From Hymenobacter polaris (GTDB lineage Bacteria > Bacteroidota > Bacteroidia > Cytophagales > Hymenobacteraceae): 64,000 bases of DNA. The position numbers and the translations under genes are program-made. The notes under the pieces were generated by a model. It saw only the letters and a list, made by a program, of their open reading frames with translations, did no database searches and was not told the origin of the DNA. The stretch spans positions 62,001 to 126,000 of the forward strand of contig NZ_JABBGH010000002.1 in assembly GCF_012927305.1 (NCBI RefSeq), written 5' to 3'. Positions 46,156-55,296 of the stretch are shown piece by piece (within the stretch, counting starts at the first letter, position 1; each line of letters opens with the position of its first letter).

Positions 46156-49100
46156 CTAGGCTGCCTCCAACTCCTTTTCCGTTACCGGCTCGGGCTGGGG
46201 TTCGGGCTGCTTTTCCTTCGGCTCCGCTTTCTTACCGCGCATCACTAGCAGGTAGAGGCCCGGAATGAGCAGCAGGCCGAAGAAGGTGCCCACGAACATG
46301 CCGCCCGCCGCCGCCGTGCCAATGCTGCGGTTGCCCAAGGCGCCCGCCCCATCGGCAAACACCAGCGGCATGAGGCCGGCCAGGAAAGCGAACGATGTCA
46401 TGAGAATGGGCCGCAGGCGGGCACCCGCGCCTTCCACCACGGCGTCGAGCGGCGAGGCGCCCTCGCGGCGGCGCTGCTCGGCAAACTCGATGATGAGGAT
46501 GGCGTTTTTGCCCAGCAAGCCCACCAGCATCACCAGCGCCACCTGGGCATAGATATTGTTTTCGAGGCCCGCCAGCTTCAGGGCCAAGAAGGCGCCGAAG
46601 ATGCCGGTGGGCAAGCCCAGCAGCACCGGCAGCGGCAGCACCAGGCTCTCGTACTGGGCCGCTAGCAGCAGGTACACAAACAGAATGACGATGCCGAACA
46701 CGTAGATGGCCTGGTTACCGCTCAGGACCTGCTCGCGCGTCATGCCGCTCCACTCGAAGTCGTAGCCCCTAGGGAGCACCTTTTTGGCGGCCTTTTCGAT
46801 GGCCGTGAGCGCCTCGCCCGAGCTGCGGCCGGGGGCGGCGTCGCCGTTCACCATGGCGGCGGTGTACATGTTGTAGCGCGTCAGCTGGTCGGGGCCGTAC
46901 ACGCGCTCGAGGCGCACGAAGGTGGAGAAGGGTACCATCTCGCCGCGGCTGTTCTTGACGTGCAGGGCCAGCAGGTCGTCGGGGCGGCGGCGGTACTCGG
47001 GCTCGGCCTGTACCATCACCTTGTACATCTGCCCGAAGCGGATGAAATTGCTGGCGTAGTAGCTGCCCATCAGGGTTTGCAGGGTGCTCATGGCTTTTTC
47101 CACCGTCACGCCCTTTTTGGCGGCCATGTCCTGGTCGATGTGGATGAGGTACTGCGGGTAGTTGGGGTCGAAGCCCGTAAACGCCTCGCCCACGGCCGGG
47201 TCCTGGCGCAGCACCGTCAGAAAGTCCTTGGTCACGGCCGCCGTCTTGGCCAGGTCGCCCTGGCCGGTCTTGTCCAGCACCCGCAGCTCGAAGCCGCTGG
47301 CATTGCCGAAGCCCGGCACCGTGGGCGGCGGCAAAAACTGGATGGTAGCGTCGCTGATGCCTTTGGTTTTCTTTTCCAACTCCTCAATCAGCTCGGGTAC
47401 CGACTGCCCGCGCTCGTCCCAAGGCTTTAGGTTAATCATGGCCATGCCGTAGCTGGCGCCGGCTACTTCGCTCACCAAGCTGTAGCCGGCCAGCGTCGAA
47501 ACCGACTCCACGGGCTTGAGCTGGCGCACGATGCGCTCGACCTGCTCCAGCACCTGCTCGTTGCGCTCCACGGTGGCGCCGGCAGGCGTGGTCACGTTCA
47601 CGTAAATCATGCCCTGGTCCTCGGTCGGGATGAAGCCCGAGGGCAGAACGCGGCTCACGCCCCAGGTGCCCGCCACAAACAGCGCCAGCAGCCCTAGGGT
47701 CAGTAGGCGGCGCGGGGCCAGGCGCGTCAGCAGGCTTTGGTAGCGGTGCGTTAGGGCCTCGAAGCGGCTATTGAAGCCGGCCGCCAGGCGCCCGAAGAAA
47801 CCGGGCTGATGCGGGGCGTGGCCGCTCGGCGCGGTGGTATCGGCGGCCGCGTCGTGGGCATCGTGGGCGTGCTCGCTGGGCGCTTCGGCATGCTCCGGGG
47901 CTTTTAGCAGCAGGGCGCACAGGGCAGGCGTGAGCGTGAGGGCATTGACGCCGGAGATAATAATGGCAATGGCCAGCGTAAGCGAAAACTGGCGGTAGAA
48001 CACGCCCACCGGCCCATCCATAAACGACACCGGGATGAACACTGCCGCCATCACCAGCGTGATGGCTACCAGCGAGCCCCCAATCTCGTGCATGGCCTGC
48101 GAGGTAGCGGCCCTAGGGTCGCCGGGGTTATGGTGCAGCTTGGCGTGCACGGCCTCCACCACCACAATGGCGTCGTCGACCACAATGCCGATGGCCAGTA
48201 CCAGCGCAAACAAGGTCAGCAGGTTGATGCTGAACCCGAACAGCTGCATAAAGAACAGTGCCCCCACCAGCGCCACCGGCACCGCCAGGGCGGGTATCAG
48301 CGTCGAGCGGAAGTCCTGTAAGAAAATGAATACCACGATGAATACCAGCACGAACGCCTCCAGCAGCGTGCGCAGCACCTCGTGGATGCTGGCGTCCAGA
48401 AACCGCGATACGTCGTAGGCGAAGCTGTACCGCATGCCGGGCGGAAAGCTGGTTTCCTTCAGCTCGGCCATGCGCGCCTTCACCGCCGCAATCACTTCGC
48501 GGGCGTTGGAGCCGGGGCGCTGCTTGAGCATAATGGCCGCCGAGGGCCGCCCGTTTTCCTTCGACGACATGCCGTAGGTGAGCGAGCCAAACTCCACGTC
48601 GGCCACGTCCTTGAGGCGCAGCTGCGAGCCGTCGGCGTTCGAGCGCAGCACCAGGTTGCGGTACTGCTCGGGCTCATAAAGCTTGCCGGTGTAGCGCAGC
48701 ACGTACTGCAGAGGCTGCACGGCGTTGGCGCGGCCCGAGCTTTCGCCGGTTTTGCCGGGCGCGGCCTCCACGTTCTGGGCCCGAATGGCGTCAATCACCT
48801 CGTCGGTGCCCAGGTCGTAGGCCGTCAGGCGGTCGGGCTTCAGCCACACCCGCATCGAGTATTCCCTAGCCCCCATTATCTCGGCAAAGCCCACCCCGTT
48901 GATGCGCTTCAACTCCTGCAATAGGTTGATGTCGGCGAAGTTGTAAATGAACTTCTCGCCCACCGTGCGGTCGTCGCTGGTCAGGTTCAGGTACAACAGC
49001 ATCGAGTTTACCTCCTTCTCGGTGGTCACGCCGGCCTTAATTACCTCCTCCGGCAACTCGTCCAGGATGGTGGTCACGCGGTTCTGCACACTCACCGAGG

Positions 49101-49407
49101 CCAGGTCGGGGTCGGTGCCCACCTCAAAGAAGATGGTGATGAGCGTCAGGCCGTTATTGCTGCTAACCGACTGCATGTAGGTCATGCCCGGCACGCCGTT
49201 GATGGCGCGCTCCAGGGGCAGGGCCACGGCCTTGGCGCACACCTCGGCGTTGGCGCCCGTGTACTTGGCCGTCACCGTCACCGAGGGCGGCACGATGTCG
49301 GGAAACTGCGTGATGGGCAGCCGCGTGAGGGCCAGGCCCCCCAGCAGCAGCAGGAAGGCCGAAATGACCATTGACAGGATGGGCCGGCGGATAAAGAGGT
49401 CGAGCAT
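46156..49407 (-). CDS. RND multidrug efflux permease, AcrB/MexB (HAE1) type
   Basis: A proton-driven pump of 1083 residues. The start MLDLFIRRPILSMVISAFLLLLGG, the porter region (LPITQFPDIVPPSVTV) and the transmembrane proton-relay Asp pair in GIVVDDAIVVVEAVH are typical of hydrophobe/amphiphile exporters. The central cytoplasmic loop (near residues 498-532) is His/Asp/Glu rich (EHAEAPSEHAHDAHDAAAD). The length is about 35 residues above AcrB because of this loop and a Glu/Pro/Lys tail. The TAG stop lies in a CCTAGG site. It forms one operon with the adaptor and the outer-membrane factor. Confidence 0.95.
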   Translation of the reverse strand: MLDLFIRRPILSMVISAFLLLLGGLALTRLPITQFPDIVPPSVTVTAKYTGANAEVCAKAVALPLERAINGVPGMTYMQSVSSNNGLTLITIFFEVGTDPDLASVSVQNRVTTILDELPEEVIKAGVTTEKEVNSMLLYLNLTSDDRTVGEKFIYNFADINLLQELKRINGVGFAEIMGAREYSMRVWLKPDRLTAYDLGTDEVIDAIRAQNVEAAPGKTGESSGRANAVQPLQYVLRYTGKLYEPEQYRNLVLRSNADGSQLRLKDVADVEFGSLTYGMSSKENGRPSAAIMLKQRPGSNAREVIAAVKARMAELKETSFPPGMRYSFAYDVSRFLDASIHEVLRTLLEAFVLVFIVVFIFLQDFRSTLIPALAVPVALVGALFFMQLFGFSINLLTLFALVLAIGIVVDDAIVVVEAVHAKLHHNPGDPRAATSQAMHEIGGSLVAITLVMAAVFIPVSFMDGPVGVFYRQFSLTLAIAIIISGVNALTLTPALCALLLKAPEHAEAPSEHAHDAHDAAADTTAPSGHAPHQPGFFGRLAAGFNSRFEALTHRYQSLLTRLAPRRLLTLGLLALFVAGTWGVSRVLPSGFIPTEDQGMIYVNVTTPAGATVERNEQVLEQVERIVRQLKPVESVSTLAGYSLVSEVAGASYGMAMINLKPWDERGQSVPELIEELEKKTKGISDATIQFLPPPTVPGFGNASGFELRVLDKTGQGDLAKTAAVTKDFLTVLRQDPAVGEAFTGFDPNYPQYLIHIDQDMAAKKGVTVEKAMSTLQTLMGSYYASNFIRFGQMYKVMVQAEPEYRRRPDDLLALHVKNSRGEMVPFSTFVRLERVYGPDQLTRYNMYTAAMVNGDAAPGRSSGEALTAIEKAAKKVLPRGYDFEWSGMTREQVLSGNQAIYVFGIVILFVYLLLAAQYESLVLPLPVLLGLPTGIFGAFLALKLAGLENNIYAQVALVMLVGLLGKNAILIIEFAEQRRREGASPLDAVVEGAGARLRPILMTSFAFLAGLMPLVFADGAGALGNRSIGTAAAGGMFVGTFFGLLLIPGLYLLVMRGKKAEPKEKQPEPQPEPVTEKELEAA

Positions 49408-49427
49408 AAGGGATAATATAGTGAATT

Positions 49428-49541
49428 AGAATGTCATACTTATCTGGCGTCCGCTTGCCGAAGCATCTCTCCCACGCCGTTGGGAATACCCTAGGGTGTC
49501 GTTCGGTAGAGATGCTTCGGCTGCGCTCAGCATGACATTCT
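49428..49541. repeat. Family A hairpin element, hybrid copy inside the RND operon
   Basis: The outer ends (AGAATGTCAT / ATGACATTCT) and the core (CCGAAGCATCTCT / AGAGATGCTTCGG) pair. The left arm carries the long-subtype insert (ATCTGGCGTCCGC) while the right arm carries the short-subtype CTGAGCGCAG form, so the middle does not pair. The loop contains CCCTAGGG. It lies between the adaptor and pump genes of one operon. Confidence 0.88.
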
Positions 49542-49571
49542 ACTCTGAGCCATTGGCCTAACAGTGAGAGC

Positions 49572-50732
49572 CTACTCCCCGTCGGCCAGCAGCGAATCCA
49601 TCTGCACGGTTTTGGGTTGAATACGCTGGCCGTCGCGCAGCTCCTGGGTGCCTTCGTACACCACGCGCTCGCCTGGCTTAAGGCCATCCTTCACTACGTA
49701 AAATGGCCCGATGCGCGTTTGCGGCTTGAAGCTGCGCGAGTGCACCGTGCCCGACTGGTCAACCACGTACACGTAGTTTTTATCCTGCAGTTCGAAGGCG
49801 GCGCGCTGCGGCACCATCAGGGCCTTGGGCAGGGTGGTGGTGAGGCGCACCTTGCCGGTGCTGCCGTGCTTGAGCAGGCGGTCGGGGTTAGCGAAGCGCG
49901 CCCGAATAGCCAGCGAGCCGGTGCTGGGGTCAATCTGGCTTTCGCTGGTTTCGATGCGGCCGGCCAGCGGGTAGCGCGAACCGTCGGCCATCGTCAAGTC
50001 TACTGAGTCGGGGTGCAGCTCGGGGTGTAGCTCGCGGGCGCGGCGCAGGGCCAGGTATTCGCCTTCGCCAATGTCGAAGTAGGCGTATACCTGGTGCAGG
50101 TCCGATACGGTGGTGAGCAGCGTGCCCTTGTCCACCACGCTGCCCATCTTGAGCGGAATGCGGTCGGTGATGCCGTCGAAGGGCGCGCGTATCAGCGTGT
50201 AGCTCAGCTGAGTGCGGGCGTCGGCCACGCTGGCGCGGGCATCGGCCACGTGGGCGTCGGCGTCGCGCACCTTGCTTTCGGCCAGCGTCAGCTCGCTTTT
50301 GGCAATCACGTTTTTGCTCACCAGCAGCTGCACCCGGCCGCGCTCCACGCGGGCCTCGGTGGCCTTGGCTTCGGCGCTGGCCACGGCTGCCTGGGCCTGC
50401 AGCAAGTCGTGCCGAAACAGCTCAGTATTGAGCTGAAACATGGGCTGCCCCTTCTTCACGGGCTTGCCCTCGTCCACCAGAATCTTCTCCAGAAAACCCG
50501 GTACCTGGGCCCGCACCTCCACGTTGCGAATGGCTTGGATATCAGCCACGTAATCGTGAAAAAGCTCCTGCTCCGAAGTCGTCAGCGTGAGTACCGGCAG
50601 GGTGGGCGGGGCCTCGGCTTTCGAATTATCTTTTTCGGCCTTGGCCGTGCAGGCGGCTAAGCCCAGCCCTAGGGCACTGGCCAGCAGCAAGGATAACGCA
50701 GGGGAAGCTAAACGAGGACGCGGGCGGAGCAT
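49572..50732 (-). CDS. RND efflux periplasmic adaptor (MFP), lipoprotein
   Basis: An adaptor of 386 residues. It has a lipobox (GLAAC) after a signal segment (LSLLLASALGLGLAAC). The first lipoyl half (VRAQVPGFLEKILVDEGKPVKKGQPMFQLN) is followed by a coiled-coil hairpin and the second half (YTLIRAPFDGITDRIPLKMGSVVDKGTLLTTV). A beta-barrel and a membrane-proximal domain ending in PQRAAFELQDKNYVYVVDQSGTV follow. It is the first gene of the efflux operon. I chose ATG 50732 because it gives a normal lipoprotein signal; the frame is open to 50825. Confidence 0.92.
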   Translation of the reverse strand: MLRPRPRLASPALSLLLASALGLGLAACTAKAEKDNSKAEAPPTLPVLTLTTSEQELFHDYVADIQAIRNVEVRAQVPGFLEKILVDEGKPVKKGQPMFQLNTELFRHDLLQAQAAVASAEAKATEARVERGRVQLLVSKNVIAKSELTLAESKVRDADAHVADARASVADARTQLSYTLIRAPFDGITDRIPLKMGSVVDKGTLLTTVSDLHQVYAYFDIGEGEYLALRRARELHPELHPDSVDLTMADGSRYPLAGRIETSESQIDPSTGSLAIRARFANPDRLLKHGSTGKVRLTTTLPKALMVPQRAAFELQDKNYVYVVDQSGTVHSRSFKPQTRIGPFYVVKDGLKPGERVVYEGTQELRDGQRIQPKTVQMDSLLADGE

Positions 50733-51011
50733 ACCGCCTGTACGACGAATGCTCGGCCCGCGTTGATGAACAGATTCTTGAGAAACAACCAGTTGAGAAG
50801 AAGCGGCAGCGGTTGGAGAAGGCAAGGAGTCGGGCGTTGGTGAAACAGGCCGCCGGTGGCTGGCCCAGGGGGCCCCGCCCAGCGCGGTAGCTGCTAAACG
50901 AAGTTACGGCCCGAAAAATTTATGAAAAGTTGATTAATTATTTTCTCCCGCTGTCCGCCGCGGTGGTTTTGCCCACTGCCGCAAGCAGTAGCCACCACGA
51001 CGGCGACCGCT

Positions 51012-52343
51012 TTAGTTGGCCGCCAGCCGGGCCAGCTCCGCGAGGCGCTGGCTCACGGCCGCCGCCAGGGGGCGGCTGGCCACCGCTGGCTGCAAGCAGC
51101 TGTTAATCAGCGCTTGCCAGGGCTGGCGCAGGCTGGCCGGGGCCGCCGGGCAATGGGTCAGCAACTCTTCGAGCAGGCAGCCTAGGGCGCGGGTTTCGAG
51201 CTGCTGCAAAGCCAGGCTTTCGGGCGCGGCCGGGTCGAAAAAAGCGGCCGCACCAAAATCGCTCAACAGGGCCTCGCCGCCGGGCGTGTACAAAATATTG
51301 TGGGCGTACAGGTCGCCGTGCAGAATATTCTGCGCGTGCAGGTGCGCGGCGGCTTGGGCCACACCCAGGGCCAGCCCTAGGGCCGCCGCAGGCGCCAAAG
51401 CGGTGCTCGGCGCGTACACGTCGCGGGTGCAACTGGCCAGGCTGGGTGGCCCGGCCAGAATGGTAAAGGCGGGGTCGATGAGGTCTAGCACCAGTGCCTC
51501 GGCGCCGGTGGGGTGGCCCACCACCTGCCCGCGCACGGGCACCAGGTGGGGGTGGGGCCCGGCGCAGCGGCAGGCCAGCATCTCGCTGTGCGGCAGTCCG
51601 TCGCTGGTTACGGCCCCTTTAAATAGCTTGACGGCCACCTCGGTAGGTACGGCCGCGCCCCGGTGCCACGCCGCTCGGTAAATAACGCCCGAGGCGCCTT
51701 CGCCCAGGCGCTGCTCCAGCGTGAGGCTGCCCCAGGCAATGGGGGCTACCGGGTGCCGAGCCACGGCGGCCGCCTCGGCCGCCGCCCCTAGGGGGTTGCC
51801 GGCGTAGGCCAGCCACGCCAGGCGCGGCTGGGCTAGCAGCCACGCGGGCAGCGCCTCAAAGCGGTTGGCGGCCAGGCGCAGCAGCTCCAGGCGCTGGCAG
51901 CGGGCCAGGCTGGGCGGTAGCTGGCGCAGGCGGTTGCCGGCCAGCATTAGCTTCTGCAAGTCGGGGCAGTTGCCGATTTCGGCGGGCAGCTCCGACAGCT
52001 CATTATCGGTGAGGATGAGCCAGCGCAGGCGTGGCGGTAGGGCAGCGGGCGGCACGGTGCGTAGCTGGTTGGCCTTGAAGCCAATCATAGTTAGGTTGGG
52101 GCACTCGCCCAGCACGGCGGGCAGCTCGGTAAACTGGTTGTCGGAGCAGAAGATGACTTGCAGGCGGTGCAGGCGCGGCAAGTCTGCGGGCAGGCTGCGC
52201 AGGGCGTTGCCCGAGAGGTTCAGAATTTCGAGCGAGTCGGCGAGGTCAAAAATTTCGGGCGGAAACTCGGTGAGGCCCGCCGACAAGTCGAGGCGGGTGG
52301 TGCCGGCCAAGTGGCCGGCGCGGAGCTGGGCGAGGGTATGCAA
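51012..52343 (-). CDS. Leucine-rich repeat protein fused to a eukaryotic-like Ser/Thr protein kinase
   Basis: A cytosolic fusion of about 443 residues. The N-terminal 200 residues carry seven or eight leucine-rich repeats of the LxxLxLxxNxLxxLP type (LEILNLSGNALRSLP, LRWLILTDNELSELP). The kinase domain has GEGASGVIYRA (P-loop), VAVKLFKG (Lys), HGDLYAHNIL (catalytic loop) and SDFGAA (metal-binding DFG). The catalytic loop reads HGDL instead of HRDL, an RD-less type. No membrane segment is visible. No ATG fits; I take TTG 52343 (LHTLAQLRAGHLAG), where the repeat domain starts. The frame is open to a TTG at 52451. Confidence 0.85.
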   Translation of the reverse strand: MHTLAQLRAGHLAGTTRLDLSAGLTEFPPEIFDLADSLEILNLSGNALRSLPADLPRLHRLQVIFCSDNQFTELPAVLGECPNLTMIGFKANQLRTVPPAALPPRLRWLILTDNELSELPAEIGNCPDLQKLMLAGNRLRQLPPSLARCQRLELLRLAANRFEALPAWLLAQPRLAWLAYAGNPLGAAAEAAAVARHPVAPIAWGSLTLEQRLGEGASGVIYRAAWHRGAAVPTEVAVKLFKGAVTSDGLPHSEMLACRCAGPHPHLVPVRGQVVGHPTGAEALVLDLIDPAFTILAGPPSLASCTRDVYAPSTALAPAAALGLALGVAQAAAHLHAQNILHGDLYAHNILYTPGGEALLSDFGAAAFFDPAAPESLALQQLETRALGCLLEELLTHCPAAPASLRQPWQALINSCLQPAVASRPLAAAVSQRLAELARLAAN

Positions 52344-52394
52344 GCAGGGCAGAGGCGAGTGAGGCGGCAAGTTCGGGCCAGCGGCACGGACTAT

Positions 52395-52449
52395 GGCTGC
52401 CCTAGGGCCCCGGCGCCCGCTAGCTGGCCGCCGGGGCCCTAGGGCAGCC
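52395..52449. repeat. Perfect 21-bp hairpin containing two CCCTAGGG sites
   Basis: Positions 52395-52415 (GGCTGCCCTAGGGCCCCGGCG) pair exactly with 52429-52449. Each arm holds one CCCTAGGG. It lies in the leader of the LRR-kinase gene, divergent from the SRPBCC gene. Confidence 0.9.
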
Positions 52450-52507
52450 AAGCCGCCGATTTACCGTATGCACCTCCATACTTCCCCCGACTTTTCCCAG
52501 CTTTCAT

Positions 52508-53038
52508 ATGAACAAGCGTTTGCTTACCTACGGTAGCCTGCTGCTCGGCGCGGTGGCCGGCGTGGTGCTACTCGAAAGAACCCGCCGCCAGGCGCCTACT
52601 TCCCAGCTCAATCCCACTGCGCCCGTGCGCAGCAAGCACACCATCCGCGTGCAGGCACCCGCCGAGCGGGCCTGGCAGGTGCTGAGCGAGGTAAACAGCT
52701 GGCCCGCCTGGCAGCCCGACATCGCCTACGCCCACCTGCCCGGCCCCGCGCAAGATGGCGCCCGCTTCAATTGGAGCGCCAGCGGCTACCTGCCCATTCA
52801 CTCCACGCTGCACACCGTCGAGTCCGGCGCCCGCTTCGGCTGGTCGGGCACAGCTTTTGGCGCCTTCACAGTGCACAACTGGCAGTTCGCCAGCCGCGAT
52901 GGCTACACCGAAGTAACCGCCGAAGAAAGCATGGAGGGCTGGCTGGTAAGCCTACTGCAGCCTATCCTGCAGCCCGCCCTAGATAAAGGCAACGCCCGCT
53001 GGCTGGAGTATCTGAAGCAGCGGGCCGAGCAGGCCTAG
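52508..53038 (+). CDS. SRPBCC/polyketide cyclase family protein with N-terminal anchor
   Basis: A protein of 176 residues. The first 25 residues (LLTYGSLLLGAVAGVVLLE) form a membrane anchor or signal. The rest has a START-like hydrophobic-cavity fold with the family start IRVQAPAERAWQVLSEVNSWPAWQPDI. It probably binds a lipid or other small hydrophobic molecule; the ligand is unknown. The TAG stop lies in a CCTAGGGG site. The convergent hflX gene follows across a hairpin. Confidence 0.8.
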   Translation: MNKRLLTYGSLLLGAVAGVVLLERTRRQAPTSQLNPTAPVRSKHTIRVQAPAERAWQVLSEVNSWPAWQPDIAYAHLPGPAQDGARFNWSASGYLPIHSTLHTVESGARFGWSGTAFGAFTVHNWQFASRDGYTEVTAEESMEGWLVSLLQPILQPALDKGNARWLEYLKQRAEQA

Positions 53039-53051
53039 GGGCTGCCTCAAT

Positions 53052-53168
53052 AAAAAAGGCGGTCATGCTGAGCTTGTCGAAGCATCTCTACCGCGTAGCT
53101 AACCTCAAACGCTAGGTTTACTTACGCGGTAGAGATGCTTCGACAAGCTCAGCATGACCGCCTTTTTT
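53052..53168. repeat. Family A hairpin element, copy at 53.1 kb
   Basis: Arms of 46 bases (53052-53097 and 53123-53168) are complementary: AAAAAAGGCGGTCATGCTG, AGCTTGTCGAAGCATCTCT, ACCGCGTA. AACCT/AGGTT extends the stem in the loop. It lies between the convergent SRPBCC and hflX genes, with A and T runs that fit a bidirectional terminator. Confidence 0.93.
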
Positions 53169-53194
53169 TACTTTTCCGCTCAAGCACCCCTAGG

Positions 53195-54556
53195 CTACTC
53201 ACTCGGCGTTGCCCAGCTTTCGCCGGGGTGGGCGTAGGGGTAGCGGGCGTGGTACAGCTCGGCCACCTTGCGGCCCAGCAGCTCGCGCAGGGCGTCGATG
53301 TTCTCCTTTTGCTGGGCCGAAATAAATACCACCGGGTCGTGCAGGCGGGCCATGTAGGAGGCTTCTAGCTCGGCCAACGGTGGGCGGGCGGCGGGCTCGG
53401 CAAAATCAACTGGGAAGTCGTCGTCCTCGTCGGCACCCGCCAGGGCCAGGGCCGGCGCGGGCTGGGTTTCTTCCGCCTGGTACTGGTCTATCTTGTTAAA
53501 TACCAAGATGCTAGGCTTGTCGGAAGCGCCAATCTCGCGCAGGGTTTCGTTCACCACTTCCATGTGCTCCTCGAAGGCCGGGTGCGAAATATCCACGACG
53601 TGCATCAGTAAGTCGGCCTCGCGTATTTCGTCCAGGGTGCTTTTAAAGCTCTCGATGAGCTTGGTGGGCAGCTTGCGAATGAACCCAACGGTGTCGCTTA
53701 ACAGGAAGGGTACGTGGTTGTCGAGCACCACTTTGCGGGTGGTAGCGTCCACGGTGGCAAACAGCTTGTTTTCGGCAAAGACCTCGGCTTTGCCCAGCAG
53801 GTTCATGATGGTGCTCTTGCCCACGTTGGTGTAGCCCACCAGCGCCACTCGAATGGTGTTGGTGCGCGTCTTGCGCTGGGTATGGGCCTGCTTGTCCAGG
53901 TCTTCGAGCTTCTCCTTGAGAAACGCGATGCGGTCGCGCACCACGCGGCGGTCGGTTTCAATCTCGGTTTCGCCGGGGCCCTTCATGCCCACGCCGCCGC
54001 GCTGCTTGTCCAAGTGGGTCCAGAGGCCCGTCAGGCGCGGCAGCAGGTACTGATACTGCGCCAGCTCGACCTGGGTGCGGGCGGTGGCCGACTTGGCGCG
54101 CAACGCGAAAATATCCAGAATTAGCAGCGAGCGGTCCACAATCTTGACCTTTAGCTCGGCCTCCAGGTTGCGCAGCTGCGAGGGCGAGAGGTCGTCGTCG
54201 AACACTACCATGCTCGATTTCTCGTGCTGCACCCAGGCCTTGATTTCGGCCAGCTTGCCCTCGCCCACATAGCTGCGGATGTCGGGCTTTTCTAGCTTCT
54301 GCACGAAGCGTTTGGTAGCTTCGGCGCCGGCCGTTTCAATCAGAAACGCCAGCTCGTCGAGGTATTCGGTGGTTTGTAGGTCGCTTTGGCGGCGCGGGGG
54401 CACGCTCACCAGCACGGCGGTCTCGCGCTCCTTAGCGGTGGCGTGGGTTTTTACTTTCAGCAGGTGCTGGGGTGTTTTGGCGTCGCGGCGGGCCGGGGTG
54501 CTATCGGTAGCGCCAATGTGGCGGGTGCCGCTGCGGTTGCCTTCTTTTTTGGCCAT
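53195..54556 (-). CDS. hflX: Ribosome-associated GTPase HflX
   Basis: A GTPase of 453 residues. The N-terminal HflX domain has YVGEGKLAEIKAWV and VVFDDDLSPSQLRNLE; a long helix follows (TARTQVELAQYQYLLPRL) with the Gly-rich RGGVGMKGPGETEIETDRR, and the GTP-binding domain shows GYTNVGKST (G1), DTVGFIRKLP (G3) and NKID (G4). In bacteria HflX splits stalled ribosomes during stress. An extra basic N-terminus of about 45 residues is common in Bacteroidota. I chose ATG 54556 (MAKKEGNRSG). Confidence 0.94.
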   Translation of the reverse strand: MAKKEGNRSGTRHIGATDSTPARRDAKTPQHLLKVKTHATAKERETAVLVSVPPRRQSDLQTTEYLDELAFLIETAGAEATKRFVQKLEKPDIRSYVGEGKLAEIKAWVQHEKSSMVVFDDDLSPSQLRNLEAELKVKIVDRSLLILDIFALRAKSATARTQVELAQYQYLLPRLTGLWTHLDKQRGGVGMKGPGETEIETDRRVVRDRIAFLKEKLEDLDKQAHTQRKTRTNTIRVALVGYTNVGKSTIMNLLGKAEVFAENKLFATVDATTRKVVLDNHVPFLLSDTVGFIRKLPTKLIESFKSTLDEIREADLLMHVVDISHPAFEEHMEVVNETLREIGASDKPSILVFNKIDQYQAEETQPAPALALAGADEDDDFPVDFAEPAARPPLAELEASYMARLHDPVVFISAQQKENIDALRELLGRKVAELYHARYPYAHPGESWATPSE

Positions 54557-54647
54557 AGGGTAGTAGTAGCGGAGTTGGCCGCTAGCTAGGTTAACACCAA
54601 GTACGGTAGAAACGTTGAGTGGTAGTGCCAAGCCGTATTTTTACCTC

Positions 54648-55268
54648 ATGACGACTACTGCCCCCGTTACCTCGCTGGCCGACCTCGACCCCGCCGGCAC
54701 TTACTCCTACGCCGATTACTTGAGCTGGCAGTTTCAGGAGTTGGTGGAGCTGTGGCGCGGTAAAATCATGCGCCGCATGAGCGCGCCCACCGACTTGCAC
54801 CAAGCCATCGTGGGAGCATTGAATTATAAGTTCTATGGTCATTTGCTGGGCAAGCCCTGCCAGGTGCGGGTAGCTCCCTACGACGTGCGCCTGCCCCAGC
54901 CGGGCCGCGCGGCCGAGGCGGAAACCATCCATACGGTGGTGCAGCCCGATATCTGCGTTATCTGCGACCCGCGCAAAATCGAGCCGCGCGGCTGCCTAGG
55001 GGCGCCCGACCTGATAGTGGAAGTCCTCTCGCCCGGCACGGCGGCCCGCGACTGGAAGGGTAAATACGACCTCTACGAGGAAGCCGGTGTGGGCGAATAC
55101 TGGATTGTGGCCCCCATGGAGCAAGACATTACGGTATTTGTGCGCGACGCCGCCACTGGCCGCTACCGCTTGGCCGGCGAATACGGCGAGCCGGGCCCAG
55201 TGCCCTCCCCGCTGCTGCCGGGCCTAGGGCTGCAATGGGCGGATATTTTTCTGGAATCTAATCGGTAA
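54648..55268 (+). CDS. Uma2 family (PD-(D/E)XK) endonuclease-like protein
   Basis: A protein of 206 residues starting at ATG 54648. The restriction-endonuclease-like core is visible as VVQPDICVIC (Asp), APDLIVEVLSPGTAARDWKGKYDLYEEAGVGEYWIV (Glu-x-x and Lys) near residues 110-165. Uma2 proteins are numerous in Cytophagales and cyanobacteria; their function is unproven. It is divergent from hflX with a 91-bp spacer. Confidence 0.88.
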   Translation: MTTTAPVTSLADLDPAGTYSYADYLSWQFQELVELWRGKIMRRMSAPTDLHQAIVGALNYKFYGHLLGKPCQVRVAPYDVRLPQPGRAAEAETIHTVVQPDICVICDPRKIEPRGCLGAPDLIVEVLSPGTAARDWKGKYDLYEEAGVGEYWIVAPMEQDITVFVRDAATGRYRLAGEYGEPGPVPSPLLPGLGLQWADIFLESNR

Positions 55269-55296
55269 CAACTCTTTATTAAAGAAGAAAAAAACA

